From assembly GCF_041435335.1 (NCBI RefSeq), contig NZ_CP108430.1, positions 8,218,001-8,282,000 on the forward strand: DNA of 64,000 nucleotides, in the 5' to 3' direction. A model generated the notes under the pieces. It did not search any database. It saw only the letters and a program-made list of their open reading frames with translations, and had not been told where the DNA came from. Below are positions 7,564-18,004 of the stretch, in pieces. A program made the position numbers and the translations under genes. This stretch comes from Streptomyces sp. NBC_01283. Lineage in GTDB: Bacteria > Actinomycetota > Actinomycetes > Streptomycetales > Streptomycetaceae. Position 1 is the first letter of the stretch. Every line of letters begins with the position of its first letter.

Positions 7564-9354
7564 CTACTCGGCGGGCGGCGGCCCGGAATCGGCGGGGGAC
7601 TCGGGTGCCGCGGGGGAGCCGGGCACCTCGCCCGCACCCCGCCGCCCCCGGTGGAAGGCTCCGAAACGCGAACCGGCGTCACGCGGCGGCAGCCCCGCGT
7701 CACCGGAGAGCGCACCGGACCCGGCCGCGGCGTCGGACGCCGCCCTGCGCTGCTCGCGCTCACGCTCCGCCTCGGCCATGGTGCGGCCGGGGGCGCGCAC
7801 GGGCAGGCCGTTCGTCGTGGACGCCGCGGGGCGGGCGTGCTCGGGGCGGGGCTGCTCCTGTGCGGCGGCCGGGGGCAGCACGGGGGCGACAGGGTGCTCC
7901 CGAGCGGCGGGGATCTCCGTGGGTGCCGGCGCCGGTGCGGGCACCGCCGGAGCGGGCGCGGGCGCCGGTTCGACACTGCGGGGGGCGAGCTGCTGGGGAG
8001 CGGGGTCCCGCTGCTGGGCCAGGAGCTGCGGGGGCAGCAGCACCACGACGCCCGTGCCGCCGCGTGAGGAAGGACGGAAGTTGACGCTCATGCCGTACTT
8101 GGCGGCGAGGCGCCCGACCACCGCGAGACCGAGGCGCGTGCCCTGCAGCGAGGCCAGGTCCGTGACGTGCCCGGAGACCGACTCCTCCGCACGGCGCATC
8201 GCCGCGTCGGCCATCTTCAGACCGCTGTCCTCGATCGTCACGACGATCCCGGCGCTGCGCTCCTCCACATAGACGTGCACCTCGTCGATGGGCGGGGAGA
8301 AGTTCGCCGCGTTGTCCATGAGTTCGGCGAGGACGTGCATGACGCCCTCCGCGGCGAACCCGGCGATCGCCACGGTCGAAGAGCAGTGCAGCCGCACCCG
8401 CTGATACGCGGAGATCCGGCCCACCGCACCCCGCAGGATGCTCTCCATGACGATCGGCTTGTTCCATGCGCGGCTGGAACGGCCGCCCATCAGCAGGGCG
8501 AGGCGGTCGGTCATGAGACCCAGCTGGGAGGTGCCGTGGTCGAGGCGCAGCAGATCGCCGAAGACCTCGACGCCGTGCCGCTCCTGCATGTCCCGCAGAT
8601 CGGCGAGCATGCTCACCGACTTGGCCTGCACGCGGCTCAGGGCCTTCGCGGAGGCCGCCTGCGCCGCCGCGGCACGCCGCTCGCTGTAGGCGAGCTCCCG
8701 TACGAACGACTCGGCGGGAACCCGCAGCAGGGGGTTGCGCGGCCAATCGAGTCCGGCGAGGACCGTGTCCGCGGAGGAGCCCTCGCGCAGCCGCTCGATC
8801 GCGGTGGGCAGGGTCACCGCCGTCAGGTGGTCCAACTCCTCGGCGGCCTGGGCGAGTTGCCCCTGGGCGTGGTCGCGGCGCGCCTCGATGTCGGCCGCGT
8901 GCCGCACGGTCTCCTCCACCACGGTGGCGAACACCTGGACGACCTGACGCAGTTGCGGATCCGACGGCGGAGCCGTCTGCGCCAAGGTCTCACTGGCGCT
9001 CGCCCCGTCGCGCAATCGTTTCACCACGGTCGGCAGCGTGACGTTCACCAGGTGCGCGGACTCGGCACCCTGGCGCGCGAGCTGAGCCTTGAGGGAGCCG
9101 GCCTCGGCATGGTCCGCGGCGGCGGCCCCGCGGACCCGCTTGACGAGCAGGGAACTGCTCACGAGCGCGATCGCCAGACACAGCCAGCCGGCCAGGACCG
9201 AAGCCACCGTCCAGACCCGGGCGTTGTCCGGTGCCATGACGCCCGCGACGGCACCGACCGCGGCGGTCACCACCAGCACGACCACGGGCAGGGCCGAAGC
9301 GGGCCGACGCGCCTTCGCTATTCGGTGCGGGCTGGGAGGAGCAGGCACGGGCAT
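7564..9354 (-). CDS. cvnA: CvnA, conservon sensor histidine-kinase-like protein
   Basis: Membrane sensor of 596 residues. Two helices at about 21-39 and 46-70 enclose only a few extracytoplasmic residues, so it probably senses something within or at the membrane. The segment at about 101-124 is repeated at 176-199 (both contain HL..VTLPT...RLR.G.SA). 'LDHGTSQ' (271-277) takes the place of a phosphoacceptor box, followed by the HATPase with N-box ELMDNAANF (344-352), IEDSGLKM (374-381) and GTRLGLAVV (405-413). The tail from about 450 is rich in Pro and Ala and probably disordered. GAGGGA precedes the ATG. It is the first gene of the conservon operon. Confidence 0.93.
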   Translation of the reverse strand: MPVPAPPSPHRIAKARRPASALPVVVLVVTAAVGAVAGVMAPDNARVWTVASVLAGWLCLAIALVSSSLLVKRVRGAAAADHAEAGSLKAQLARQGAESAHLVNVTLPTVVKRLRDGASASETLAQTAPPSDPQLRQVVQVFATVVEETVRHAADIEARRDHAQGQLAQAAEELDHLTAVTLPTAIERLREGSSADTVLAGLDWPRNPLLRVPAESFVRELAYSERRAAAAQAASAKALSRVQAKSVSMLADLRDMQERHGVEVFGDLLRLDHGTSQLGLMTDRLALLMGGRSSRAWNKPIVMESILRGAVGRISAYQRVRLHCSSTVAIAGFAAEGVMHVLAELMDNAANFSPPIDEVHVYVEERSAGIVVTIEDSGLKMADAAMRRAEESVSGHVTDLASLQGTRLGLAVVGRLAAKYGMSVNFRPSSRGGTGVVVLLPPQLLAQQRDPAPQQLAPRSVEPAPAPAPAVPAPAPAPTEIPAAREHPVAPVLPPAAAQEQPRPEHARPAASTTNGLPVRAPGRTMAEAEREREQRRAASDAAAGSGALSGDAGLPPRDAGSRFGAFHRGRRGAGEVPGSPAAPESPADSGPPPAE

Positions 9355-9653
9355 TCAGCGGTCCCTCGGTCCTTGATTGCAGGTGAGCAACGAGCCGACC
9401 GATGCACGCATCGGTCGCGGGCCCGGTGGGAACGCCAAAGGGGACGGCGATCTTCCGGGCCATATATGGCGCCATGCTAGTCATCCCGCGAGGCCTGTAG
9501 GACACGGAGTCTGAACAGGTCTCCTCGGCGGGGCTTTCGTCGTGATCTGACTCCTCGAACACGGTGCCGTGATAGTGGAGTTCGACTCCATGCGGTCGTC
9601 TCCACGCGGACGACTCGACGCATTCGACTCCACGCCGACGATGACGCCGTGGG
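9355..9653. other. Upstream region of the conservon, about 300 bp
   Basis: This holds the promoter of cvnA on the minus strand. GCCATATATGGC at 9459-9470 is a perfect 12 bp palindrome about 105 bp before cvnA and is unusually AT-rich for this DNA. A 13 bp direct repeat with one mismatch (TTCGACTCCAYGC) occurs at 9581-9593 and 9623-9635. No gene is evident. Confidence 0.45.
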
Positions 9654-10394
9654 TCAGTCGACCGCCGAGGTCTCGGCGATCTCGTACGCCTCCAGGCCCG
9701 GAGCCGCGAGGAGATCCGCGACGCAGGCCGCCGTACCGCCGACGTACGTGCTCACCAGATCGACGTCACCGGCCACGCACCAGGCACGGTCCTCGGGCCA
9801 CCACAGGTCCGGAAGCTCGGGCACCCCCTCATCGGGACTCCGCTCGGGTGACGCGGGTGAGTCGGCGTCGTCCAGCGGTCCGGAGAGCAGGATCTCGTCG
9901 CGGCCCGGCGTGTGGAACACGGGATACCCGTCCCAGTTGTACTGGCCGTACCCCTCCCAGAGTCCGTACCAGCAGCGGTCGGGGGTGCGGGTGTGCCGGG
10001 ACAGCACGGAGATCAGGGCGCGGGCGACACCTGCGGGGGTCGGGCCCTCGTCGGGGTGCTCGTCCCAGACGCCGGGGACGGCCGGGGTGTCGTCGTTGCG
10101 GTAGAGAAGGCGGTCGCCGAGGCCGATCAGCTCGTGCCAGCGCGTTTCCGCCGCCACCGACCGGCCGTAGACGGCGGCCACTTGGTCCCACCGCACCGGT
10201 TCATCGCCGAGCCAGGCCGGGTGGAGGATTCGCGCGTACGCCTCGAAGCCGGGCGCGCAGACACCGGCGACCGTGCCGAATCCGTCGTCGTGGGGCGGGC
10301 GTTCTTCCAGCCAGCGGGCGGGCGTCAGGTCGCTCCGCTCGACGCGTAGACGGCCGTAGACGGAAGGGGGCGGGTACTGGTGGACGAGGTGCAT
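9654..10394 (-). CDS. Conserved hypothetical protein
   Basis: I do not recognise this 246-residue soluble protein. It begins MHLVHQYPPPSVYGRL and is rich in Trp, Tyr and acidic residues, with no signal peptide, membrane helix or metal-binding motif that I can see. Its composition and codon use match its neighbours. An in-frame extension to 10547 is possible, but the ATG at 10394 looks more natural. It faces away from the VOC gene, with a gap of about 150 bp. Function unknown. Confidence 0.6.
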   Translation of the reverse strand: MHLVHQYPPPSVYGRLRVERSDLTPARWLEERPPHDDGFGTVAGVCAPGFEAYARILHPAWLGDEPVRWDQVAAVYGRSVAAETRWHELIGLGDRLLYRNDDTPAVPGVWDEHPDEGPTPAGVARALISVLSRHTRTPDRCWYGLWEGYGQYNWDGYPVFHTPGRDEILLSGPLDDADSPASPERSPDEGVPELPDLWWPEDRAWCVAGDVDLVSTYVGGTAACVADLLAAPGLEAYEIAETSAVD

Positions 10395-10545
10395 GACCCC
10401 AGTGTCGCCTGCGAAGGGGCGCCCGTGCGCCCTCGGGCGGACGCCGATTGAGGCGGTCCTGGCGGGGCACTCGGTCCGTCGCGGGACGGCCGGCTGAGGC
10501 GGCTGCCCGTCCCTATGCCGACGGAAGCGACAGAAGAGGGACCCC

Positions 10546-10944
10546 ATGGGTGTGAAGAAGACCGCCGTCCTCGTCCTGGACTGTGCGAAACCGGAGGAGC
10601 TCGCGGAGTTCTACGCGGGACTGCTCGGAGGCACGTCCCGCATGGGCAACGACCCCGACTTCGTCGAGGTGTCCGACGGGGAGGGCATCTGCGTGGCCAT
10701 CCACCGCGACTACGGCTACGCGCCGCCGAGCTGGCCGCGCCCCGATGACTCGCAGCAGGCGCACCTCAGGATCCTGGTGGACCGCGGCGACATGGACGAG
10801 GCGGAGCGCGAGGCCATCGGCCTGGGCGCCCGGCCCGTGGACACCAAGGACAACTCCGGGCCCCGGGACACCCGGACCTACAGCGACCCGGCAGGCCACT
10901 CGTTCATCCTCGCCGTGTCCGCCGAGCCGAGGGCAGCCCGCTGA
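10546..10944 (+). CDS. VOC-family (glyoxalase-like) protein
   Basis: Small cytosolic protein of 132 residues with a vicinal-oxygen-chelate-type fold: an opening beta strand 'KKTAVLVLDCAKPEELAEFY', 'FYAGLLGG', 'AHLRILVD' and the closing 'TYSDPAGHSFILA'. Members range from glyoxalases to antibiotic-binding proteins. Metal ligands are not clear, so a binding role is as likely as catalysis. It is monocistronic on the plus strand between minus-strand genes. Confidence 0.75.
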   Translation: MGVKKTAVLVLDCAKPEELAEFYAGLLGGTSRMGNDPDFVEVSDGEGICVAIHRDYGYAPPSWPRPDDSQQAHLRILVDRGDMDEAEREAIGLGARPVDTKDNSGPRDTRTYSDPAGHSFILAVSAEPRAAR

Positions 10945-10960
10945 GCGTGCGGACTCCGGC

Positions 10961-11209
10961 TCAGTCGGCTGGCTCGTCCGGCACCGGCTGGTCCGGGCGT
11001 ACGCCACCGGAGTGCGGTGCGCCGCGCCTGCCGGTGCCCGCCTCGTCCGTGTCCGGTACGTCGTCGTCGGCGTCCGGGGCGTTGCCCGTGGTGGCCGAAT
11101 CGTCGTCCAACTCCCAGTGGTCCTCCTCGTCCGACGCCTGCTGATCGGGCAGATCCCTCGGTACGGGCGTCTCGTCCTCGCCCCGGGTCTCGGGCAGCTC
11201 CTCGCTCAC
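10961..11209 (-). CDS. Small acidic hypothetical protein
   Basis: Short protein of 82 residues dominated by Asp, Glu, Pro and Thr (for example DEEDHWELDDD), predicted to be disordered and strongly acidic. GTG at 11209 with GGAGGG 6 nt upstream is a textbook start and is the main reason to accept it. Function unknown; similar low-complexity acidic proteins are common in Streptomyces. Confidence 0.55.
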   Translation of the reverse strand: MSEELPETRGEDETPVPRDLPDQQASDEEDHWELDDDSATTGNAPDADDDVPDTDEAGTGRRGAPHSGGVRPDQPVPDEPAD

Positions 11210-11323
11210 GGTGATCCCTCCAGTTCTCGTTCCGTCGTACCGCGCGCTCTCGCGGCGGTTTCCGGTGCGGAGGCGCAGCTACCCGTCGTGCTCGCGGCAA
11301 CACCTCGTACACCTCCTACGGCT

Positions 11324-12592
11324 TCACGGTGGACCGCCGCGGCCGGGTCGGCCACACGGGCGGGGCCGGTTGCCCGGCCGCACCCGGGCCGAGACGGCCA
11401 GCGCGACGGCGGTCATCGCCGACAGGAGCCCCCAGACCGGTACGAAGCTGCCGGTGAGGTCCTTGAGCAGGCCGAGCACCGGCGGCATCACCACGATGGC
11501 GATCTGGTTGACGGACATGGCCAGGCCCAGGGCGAAGCCCGTCCGGTCCGGCGGAGCCGATTCGCTCACGTGGGCGACCCAGGGGCCGTACCAGCCGAAG
11601 CCGAAGAAGCCGAGCCAGACGAGCGTGCAGCAGGCGACCGCGGGCGACCGGCCCGGCGGGGTCATCAGGACGGCCATCCCCGCGAGCACGGCGGCCATGC
11701 AGAGGACGAGCGATCCGTACCGCCCGGAACCGCCGCGGTCGCTCCAGGCCGCCAGGGCGACACGGCCGACGACGCCCGCGCCCTGCACCGCCACCAGGAC
11801 AAGCGCCGCGGGACCGGCTCCGACGGACGCCCTCTCGTGCAGGTGAAGGACCGTCAGGATGCCCACGCCGCACTGCACCGAGATCAGGCTCGACCCGGAG
11901 AGCATGATCCGCACCATGGCCGGTTCGCGGAGCATCCGCAGACGTGCGCCGAGCTCCGCCCTGAGCGAGGCCCGAGGCCGGTGGCCCCGGGGCGCGGCGG
12001 GGACGGGCGGCCTGCGGTAGAAGCCCATGAAGACTCCGGCCCCCAGCAGCGCGACGACTCCGCCCGTCACCAGCGTGGCCCGCCAGCCGAAGGCCCCGGC
12101 GACGAACGGCAGCGCCGCCGAGGCCAGCGCGGCGCCCAGCGGCAGCCCCGCCTGACGGATGCCCATGGCCAGACCCCGCTGGGAGGCGTCGAACCACGAC
12201 GCGACGGATTTGCTGCCGCCGGGCTGAACGGTGCTGTACCCCGCGCCGACGAGCAGCAGTACGAGGAGCAGGGACCCATATCCCGGTGCGGCGCTTCCCG
12301 CGAGCAGCGCCGCGCCGACCACCGCGGCGCCCGCTCCGACGACCCAGCGCTCGTCGCACCGGTCGAGCAGCTCCCCGGCCACCAGCAGCCCGACCAGCGG
12401 AACCAGCTGCGCCGCCGAGACCAGCAGACCCAACTGGGCCGTGCTCAGGTGCAGGTCACGTTGCAGATGGATGCCCAGCGCCCCGATGCCCTGCACGAAG
12501 AACCCGGCCGCGGCCTGGGTGAAGGTGGCGATGCCGAGGACGGCCCACCGGTACCGCCACGCGCTGTGCGCCACCCCGGCGACGGCCGTCAC
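11324..12592 (-). CDS. MFS transporter
   Basis: Major facilitator with about 12 membrane helices in 422 residues. The start region 'YRWAVLGIATFTQAAAGFFVQGIGAL', the loop 'LLDRCDERWVVG' in the place of motif A, and 'RQAGLPLGAAL' suggest the group that includes CynX/NarK-type or monocarboxylate-like permeases. The substrate is unknown. The GTG start at 12592 overlaps the GNAT stop as GTGA, so the two genes form a coupled operon. Confidence 0.85.
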   Translation of the reverse strand: MTAVAGVAHSAWRYRWAVLGIATFTQAAAGFFVQGIGALGIHLQRDLHLSTAQLGLLVSAAQLVPLVGLLVAGELLDRCDERWVVGAGAAVVGAALLAGSAAPGYGSLLLVLLLVGAGYSTVQPGGSKSVASWFDASQRGLAMGIRQAGLPLGAALASAALPFVAGAFGWRATLVTGGVVALLGAGVFMGFYRRPPVPAAPRGHRPRASLRAELGARLRMLREPAMVRIMLSGSSLISVQCGVGILTVLHLHERASVGAGPAALVLVAVQGAGVVGRVALAAWSDRGGSGRYGSLVLCMAAVLAGMAVLMTPPGRSPAVACCTLVWLGFFGFGWYGPWVAHVSESAPPDRTGFALGLAMSVNQIAIVVMPPVLGLLKDLTGSFVPVWGLLSAMTAVALAVSARVRPGNRPRPCGRPGRGGPP

Positions 12593-13107
12593 GGGCGCCA
12601 GTACAGGGCGGGGTCCGGGTGGTTCACGAAGCCGAGGTCGCGGTAGAGGGGTTCGCCTTCGTGGGAGGCGTACAGGTCCACGCGGGCCACCCCGCGCTCC
12701 CGGAACCAGTCGAGCAGGCCCCGCATGAGCGCGCGGCTGTGCCCGCGCCGCCGGTGCGCCGGGTCGGTGACCACGCCGATCACCAGACCGACCCGGCCGT
12801 TGCGCAGGTGCGGGCCCGGCAGCCGCTGTTCGACCGTGCCGATGGCGCACGCGGCCAGGCTCCCGTCGTCGCCGTCCACGACGAGGATCCGCATGGCTCC
12901 CGAGGCCAACTGGCCCTTCAGGACCAGTGCCAGGGCGTCCTGCCAGCCGGTGTCTCCCGATGCCGGGTTGAAGTAGTCGCCGCCGAGGTGCTCGAAGAGC
13001 AGCGCCCGCAGGCGTACGAGCTCCGCGACGTCGTCCCGCGCCGCAGGACGTACGGCTCCTGTCGCCGGGCGTACGGCGGTGATGTGGTCTCCGGTGCGTT
13101 GTGACAT
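12589..13107 (-). CDS. GNAT-family N-acetyltransferase
   Basis: Cytosolic acetyltransferase of 172 residues. The acetyl-CoA loop 'VVTDPAHRRRGHSRALM' (RxxGxxxxL type) is clear and is followed by 'YASHEGEPLYRDLGFV', the usual C-terminal GNAT signature. Substrate unknown; coupling to the MFS transporter suggests a shared small-molecule target. The ATG at 13107 lies within the -35 region of the divergent CGNR gene. Confidence 0.88.
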   Translation of the reverse strand: MSQRTGDHITAVRPATGAVRPAARDDVAELVRLRALLFEHLGGDYFNPASGDTGWQDALALVLKGQLASGAMRILVVDGDDGSLAACAIGTVEQRLPGPHLRNGRVGLVIGVVTDPAHRRRGHSRALMRGLLDWFRERGVARVDLYASHEGEPLYRDLGFVNHPDPALYWRP

Positions 13108-13129
13108 GCCGATCAGACTGATGTAATGG
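13101..13129 (+). promoter_or_regulatory. Probable leaderless promoter of the CGNR gene
   Basis: GTGACA at 13101-13106 and TAATGG at 13124-13129 are 17 bp apart. The -10 ends 4 nt before the ATG at 13134, and no ribosome site is visible, so the transcript should begin at or next to the start codon. Confidence 0.55.
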
Positions 13130-13133
13130 TCTT

Positions 13134-13664
13134 ATGCATCTCAACCCTTACGGTGAGGAGGTCGTGAATCTGGCCGCCGACCTCGCCAACCGGCGCCCGG
13201 AGACCGCCGTTGAACTCGCGGACCGCTGCCGTGCCGCCGGACTCGTCCTGGAACGCCCCGTCACGCCGGAGGACCTCGACCGCACCCAGGGTGCGTTGGA
13301 CGACTGGGAGAAGGTCGTCGACGCCACGGACGAGGAGGAGCGCGCCGAGCTGCTCAACGGAATGCTCGCGGCATCCGCCGCCCATCCGCGGCTCACCGAC
13401 CACGCTGGTTCGGGCTGGCATCTGCACTACCGCGACGACCGGCAGCCGCTCGGCGCCCTGCTCTTCCAGCTGATCTCCGTCGGCACGGCGCTGCACCTGG
13501 CCGGGCGCGGCATGCACCGGCTCCGGCGGTGCGCCGTGACGGAGTGCGCCACGATCTTCGCCGATACCTCGCGCACCGGGCGGCAGCGCTACTGCTCCCA
13601 GCGGTGCGCCAACCGTGACGCGGTCCGCAGGCACCGGGCGCGCTCCACGGGCCGGGACGGCTGA
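13134..13664 (+). CDS. CGNR zinc-finger / ABATE-domain regulator
   Basis: Probable transcription regulator of 176 residues. The N-terminal half fits the ABATE ligand-binding domain. The C-terminal half is a CGNR zinc finger: 'RRCAVTECATIF' and 'RYCSQRCANRDAVRRHRAR' supply the Cys pairs and the CxNR signature (CANR here). It is divergent from the GNAT-MFS pair with only 26 bp between start codons, the typical arrangement for a local regulator of a transporter operon. Expression is probably leaderless. Confidence 0.85.
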   Translation: MHLNPYGEEVVNLAADLANRRPETAVELADRCRAAGLVLERPVTPEDLDRTQGALDDWEKVVDATDEEERAELLNGMLAASAAHPRLTDHAGSGWHLHYRDDRQPLGALLFQLISVGTALHLAGRGMHRLRRCAVTECATIFADTSRTGRQRYCSQRCANRDAVRRHRARSTGRDG

Positions 13665-13851
13665 ATCCACCCCCGCAGACGGGGTCAGGGGCCTGTTTTC
13701 CGGCCGGACTTCTGATATTCACTCCTGGGATCGACCGGCGTCCGCGCGCTCGCGTTCGCTGCGTGTCGACGCGTGTCCTGAGCGCTCCGTACCCGTGCGC
13801 GCGGGTGCGTCCAGGTGCCCGCAGGTGTCCCTACGCGATCCAGGAGTCCTC

Positions 13852-15456
13852 GTGGTCCTTGCCCGCCGCCCCGTCCGCCGTCCCGCCCGCCGACCGTTCG
13901 GAGCCGCCGCGAGGGCGACGGTGGTCACCGTCGCCGCTGCGGGTCTGCTCGCCCCCGGTGTCGTCGTCGACCGCTACGGGGACACCGCGGCAGCCGCGTC
14001 AACTGCCGCTGTCCCCGGGCCGATCGCCGGCTGGCAGCATGAGCGGCTCGCCGCCGGGGCCGATCTGTACCAGGGGAGCATCTCGGGCCGTCCCGGCGCC
14101 GACCACTGGACGGTCACGGTGCGCGCGAACGGCGCTCACCTCTCCACCGGGCCGGACGCGCGGGCGCTGGCCGAGCGGGTGCGCGGGGCCGGGTTCGGCG
14201 CGCGTGCCGAGGCGGTCGCGTGGCCGCGGGGTTCCGACCGGCAGGGCGTGGTCGGGGTGCGCGTACGGGTGGGGGAGTACGGCACGCGGGCCGAGGCCGA
14301 CACCCGGCGGAAGGCCCTGGCCGCCGCCGGGTTCGACGCGGTGAGTGAGTGGACCGGCGCCGACGGCGTGCCCGGCACCGGAGTCGCCCGGGTCAAGGTG
14401 GCGATCGTCGACCCGAAGCGCTACGGCGGTGCGATGAAGGGCACGTACGGAACGGGTGTCGCGGGACGCGAGACGGTGAGCGGCATGGCCTCGGCCGACG
14501 GCGCCCTGCTCGGTGTCAACGCGGGCTTCTTCGTCATGGAGGGCAAGGACGGCGTGCCCGGCGCGGCGGCCGGAATCGCCGCGTACGACGGGGAGTTGCA
14601 GAGCGCGGCGACCAACGGACGGATCGCGGCGGTGCTGCGCGGCGACGGCCTGCACCCGGAGTTCAAGAAGCTCAGGACGGACCTGCGGGTCCGCGCGGGC
14701 GCGGCGTCGGCGGTCGTGGACGGCATCAACCGCGTGCCGGGCCTGATCCGCAACTGCGGCGGTGTCGGCGGCGACTCCCCGACCGAGCGCCCGCAGCACG
14801 ATGTGACCTGCACCGACCCCGACGAGATCGTGCGGTTCACCGACGAACTCGGCGCGCACACCCCGGCGGGGGAGGGGGCGGAGGCGGTGCTCGACGCGAG
14901 CGGGCGCGTACGGGAGGTGCGGGCGCGCGGCGGCGTGGTCCCGGACGGCGGCAGCGTCCTCGCGGGCATCGGCGCGGGCGCCACCTGGCTGCGTACGCAC
15001 GCGACGCCGGGCAGCGCCCTGAAGGTGAGCCAGAGGATCCTCGACGAACGGGGCAAGGAGCTCGGGCTCGGCCCACAGGACGACATCGTCAACGGCGGCC
15101 CCGAGCTGGTGCGCGGCGGCAAGGTCGCGGTGAACTACGGCGCGGACGGCATCGAGCGCGCCGGTGACCGTTCCTTCGCGTACACCTGGGGCATCAAGCG
15201 CAATCCGCGCATGCTCCTGGGCGTGGACCGGCAGGGCCGCATGCTCCTGGTCGCCGCGGACGGACGGCAGCCCGGTGTCAGCGACGGGTTCGGCCTGGGC
15301 GAGGGCGCGGAGCTGATGAAGTCGCTCGGCGCGGTGCGGGCCATGGCCCTGGACGGCGGCGGCTCCGTCGCCATGGCGGTGAACGGCAAGGTGATCAACT
15401 CGCCGTCGGACGGTACCGAGCGTGCGGTGGGCGACGCACTGCTGCTCACCCGCTGA
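13852..15456 (+). CDS. Exported phosphodiester glycosidase (NAGPA) family protein
   Basis: Secreted or membrane-anchored protein of 534 residues. An Arg-rich N-terminus and hydrophobic segment ('ATVVTVAAAGLLAPGVVV') act as the export signal. A SPOR-like region at about 90-170 ('VGVRVRVGEYGTRAEADTRRKAL') suggests peptidoglycan binding. The rest is a phosphodiester glycosidase domain, with 'GVNAGFF' and 'ALDGGGSVAMAVNG' as its hallmarks. Relatives remove N-acetylglucosamine from phosphodiesters, so a cell-wall glycopolymer is a plausible target. GTG at 13852 with CAGGAG 5 nt upstream decides the start. Confidence 0.82.
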   Translation: MVLARRPVRRPARRPFGAAARATVVTVAAAGLLAPGVVVDRYGDTAAAASTAAVPGPIAGWQHERLAAGADLYQGSISGRPGADHWTVTVRANGAHLSTGPDARALAERVRGAGFGARAEAVAWPRGSDRQGVVGVRVRVGEYGTRAEADTRRKALAAAGFDAVSEWTGADGVPGTGVARVKVAIVDPKRYGGAMKGTYGTGVAGRETVSGMASADGALLGVNAGFFVMEGKDGVPGAAAGIAAYDGELQSAATNGRIAAVLRGDGLHPEFKKLRTDLRVRAGAASAVVDGINRVPGLIRNCGGVGGDSPTERPQHDVTCTDPDEIVRFTDELGAHTPAGEGAEAVLDASGRVREVRARGGVVPDGGSVLAGIGAGATWLRTHATPGSALKVSQRILDERGKELGLGPQDDIVNGGPELVRGGKVAVNYGADGIERAGDRSFAYTWGIKRNPRMLLGVDRQGRMLLVAADGRQPGVSDGFGLGEGAELMKSLGAVRAMALDGGGSVAMAVNGKVINSPSDGTERAVGDALLLTR

Positions 15457-15472
15457 GTGTTCGGCCTGCTGA

Positions 15473-17821
<2,349 letters not shown>

Positions 17822-17831
17822 GACAGCCTTC

Positions 17832-17853
17832 CCGGCCGAGGTGACTCGGCCGG
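17832..17853 (+). terminator. First hairpin after isocitrate dehydrogenase
   Basis: Perfect 9 bp stem (CCGGCCGAG / CTCGGCCGG) with a GTGA tetraloop, 11 bp past the stop. Confidence 0.6.
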
Positions 17854-17854
17854 C

Positions 17855-17899
17855 ACAGATCCGCCCCGGCAGCGCATTCGGCTGCCGGGGCGGATCTGT
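17855..17899 (+). terminator. Strong terminator after isocitrate dehydrogenase
   Basis: Perfect 19 bp stem (ACAGATCCGCCCCGGCAGC and its complement) with a 7 nt loop, directly after the first hairpin. It insulates the next gene. Confidence 0.85.
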
Positions 17900-17938
17900 T
17901 CAGGAGCATCGGCATGCGTCACCGCCATTCCCTATTTC

Positions 17939-17952
17939 TGAAACGCGTTCTA
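17939..17952. promoter_or_regulatory. KstR-like box before the acyl-CoA dehydrogenase
   Basis: TGAAACGCGTTCTA matches the mycobacterial KstR core TNNAACNNGTTNNA at all eight fixed positions and contains the perfect palindrome AACGCGTT. It lies 53 bp before the start codon, a reasonable operator position. Confidence 0.55.
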
Positions 17953-18004
17953 CTGTGTGCGCCGTCAAGCCCGAGCCCGGGAGCCAGCGGAAGCAGGAGG
18001 CGCC

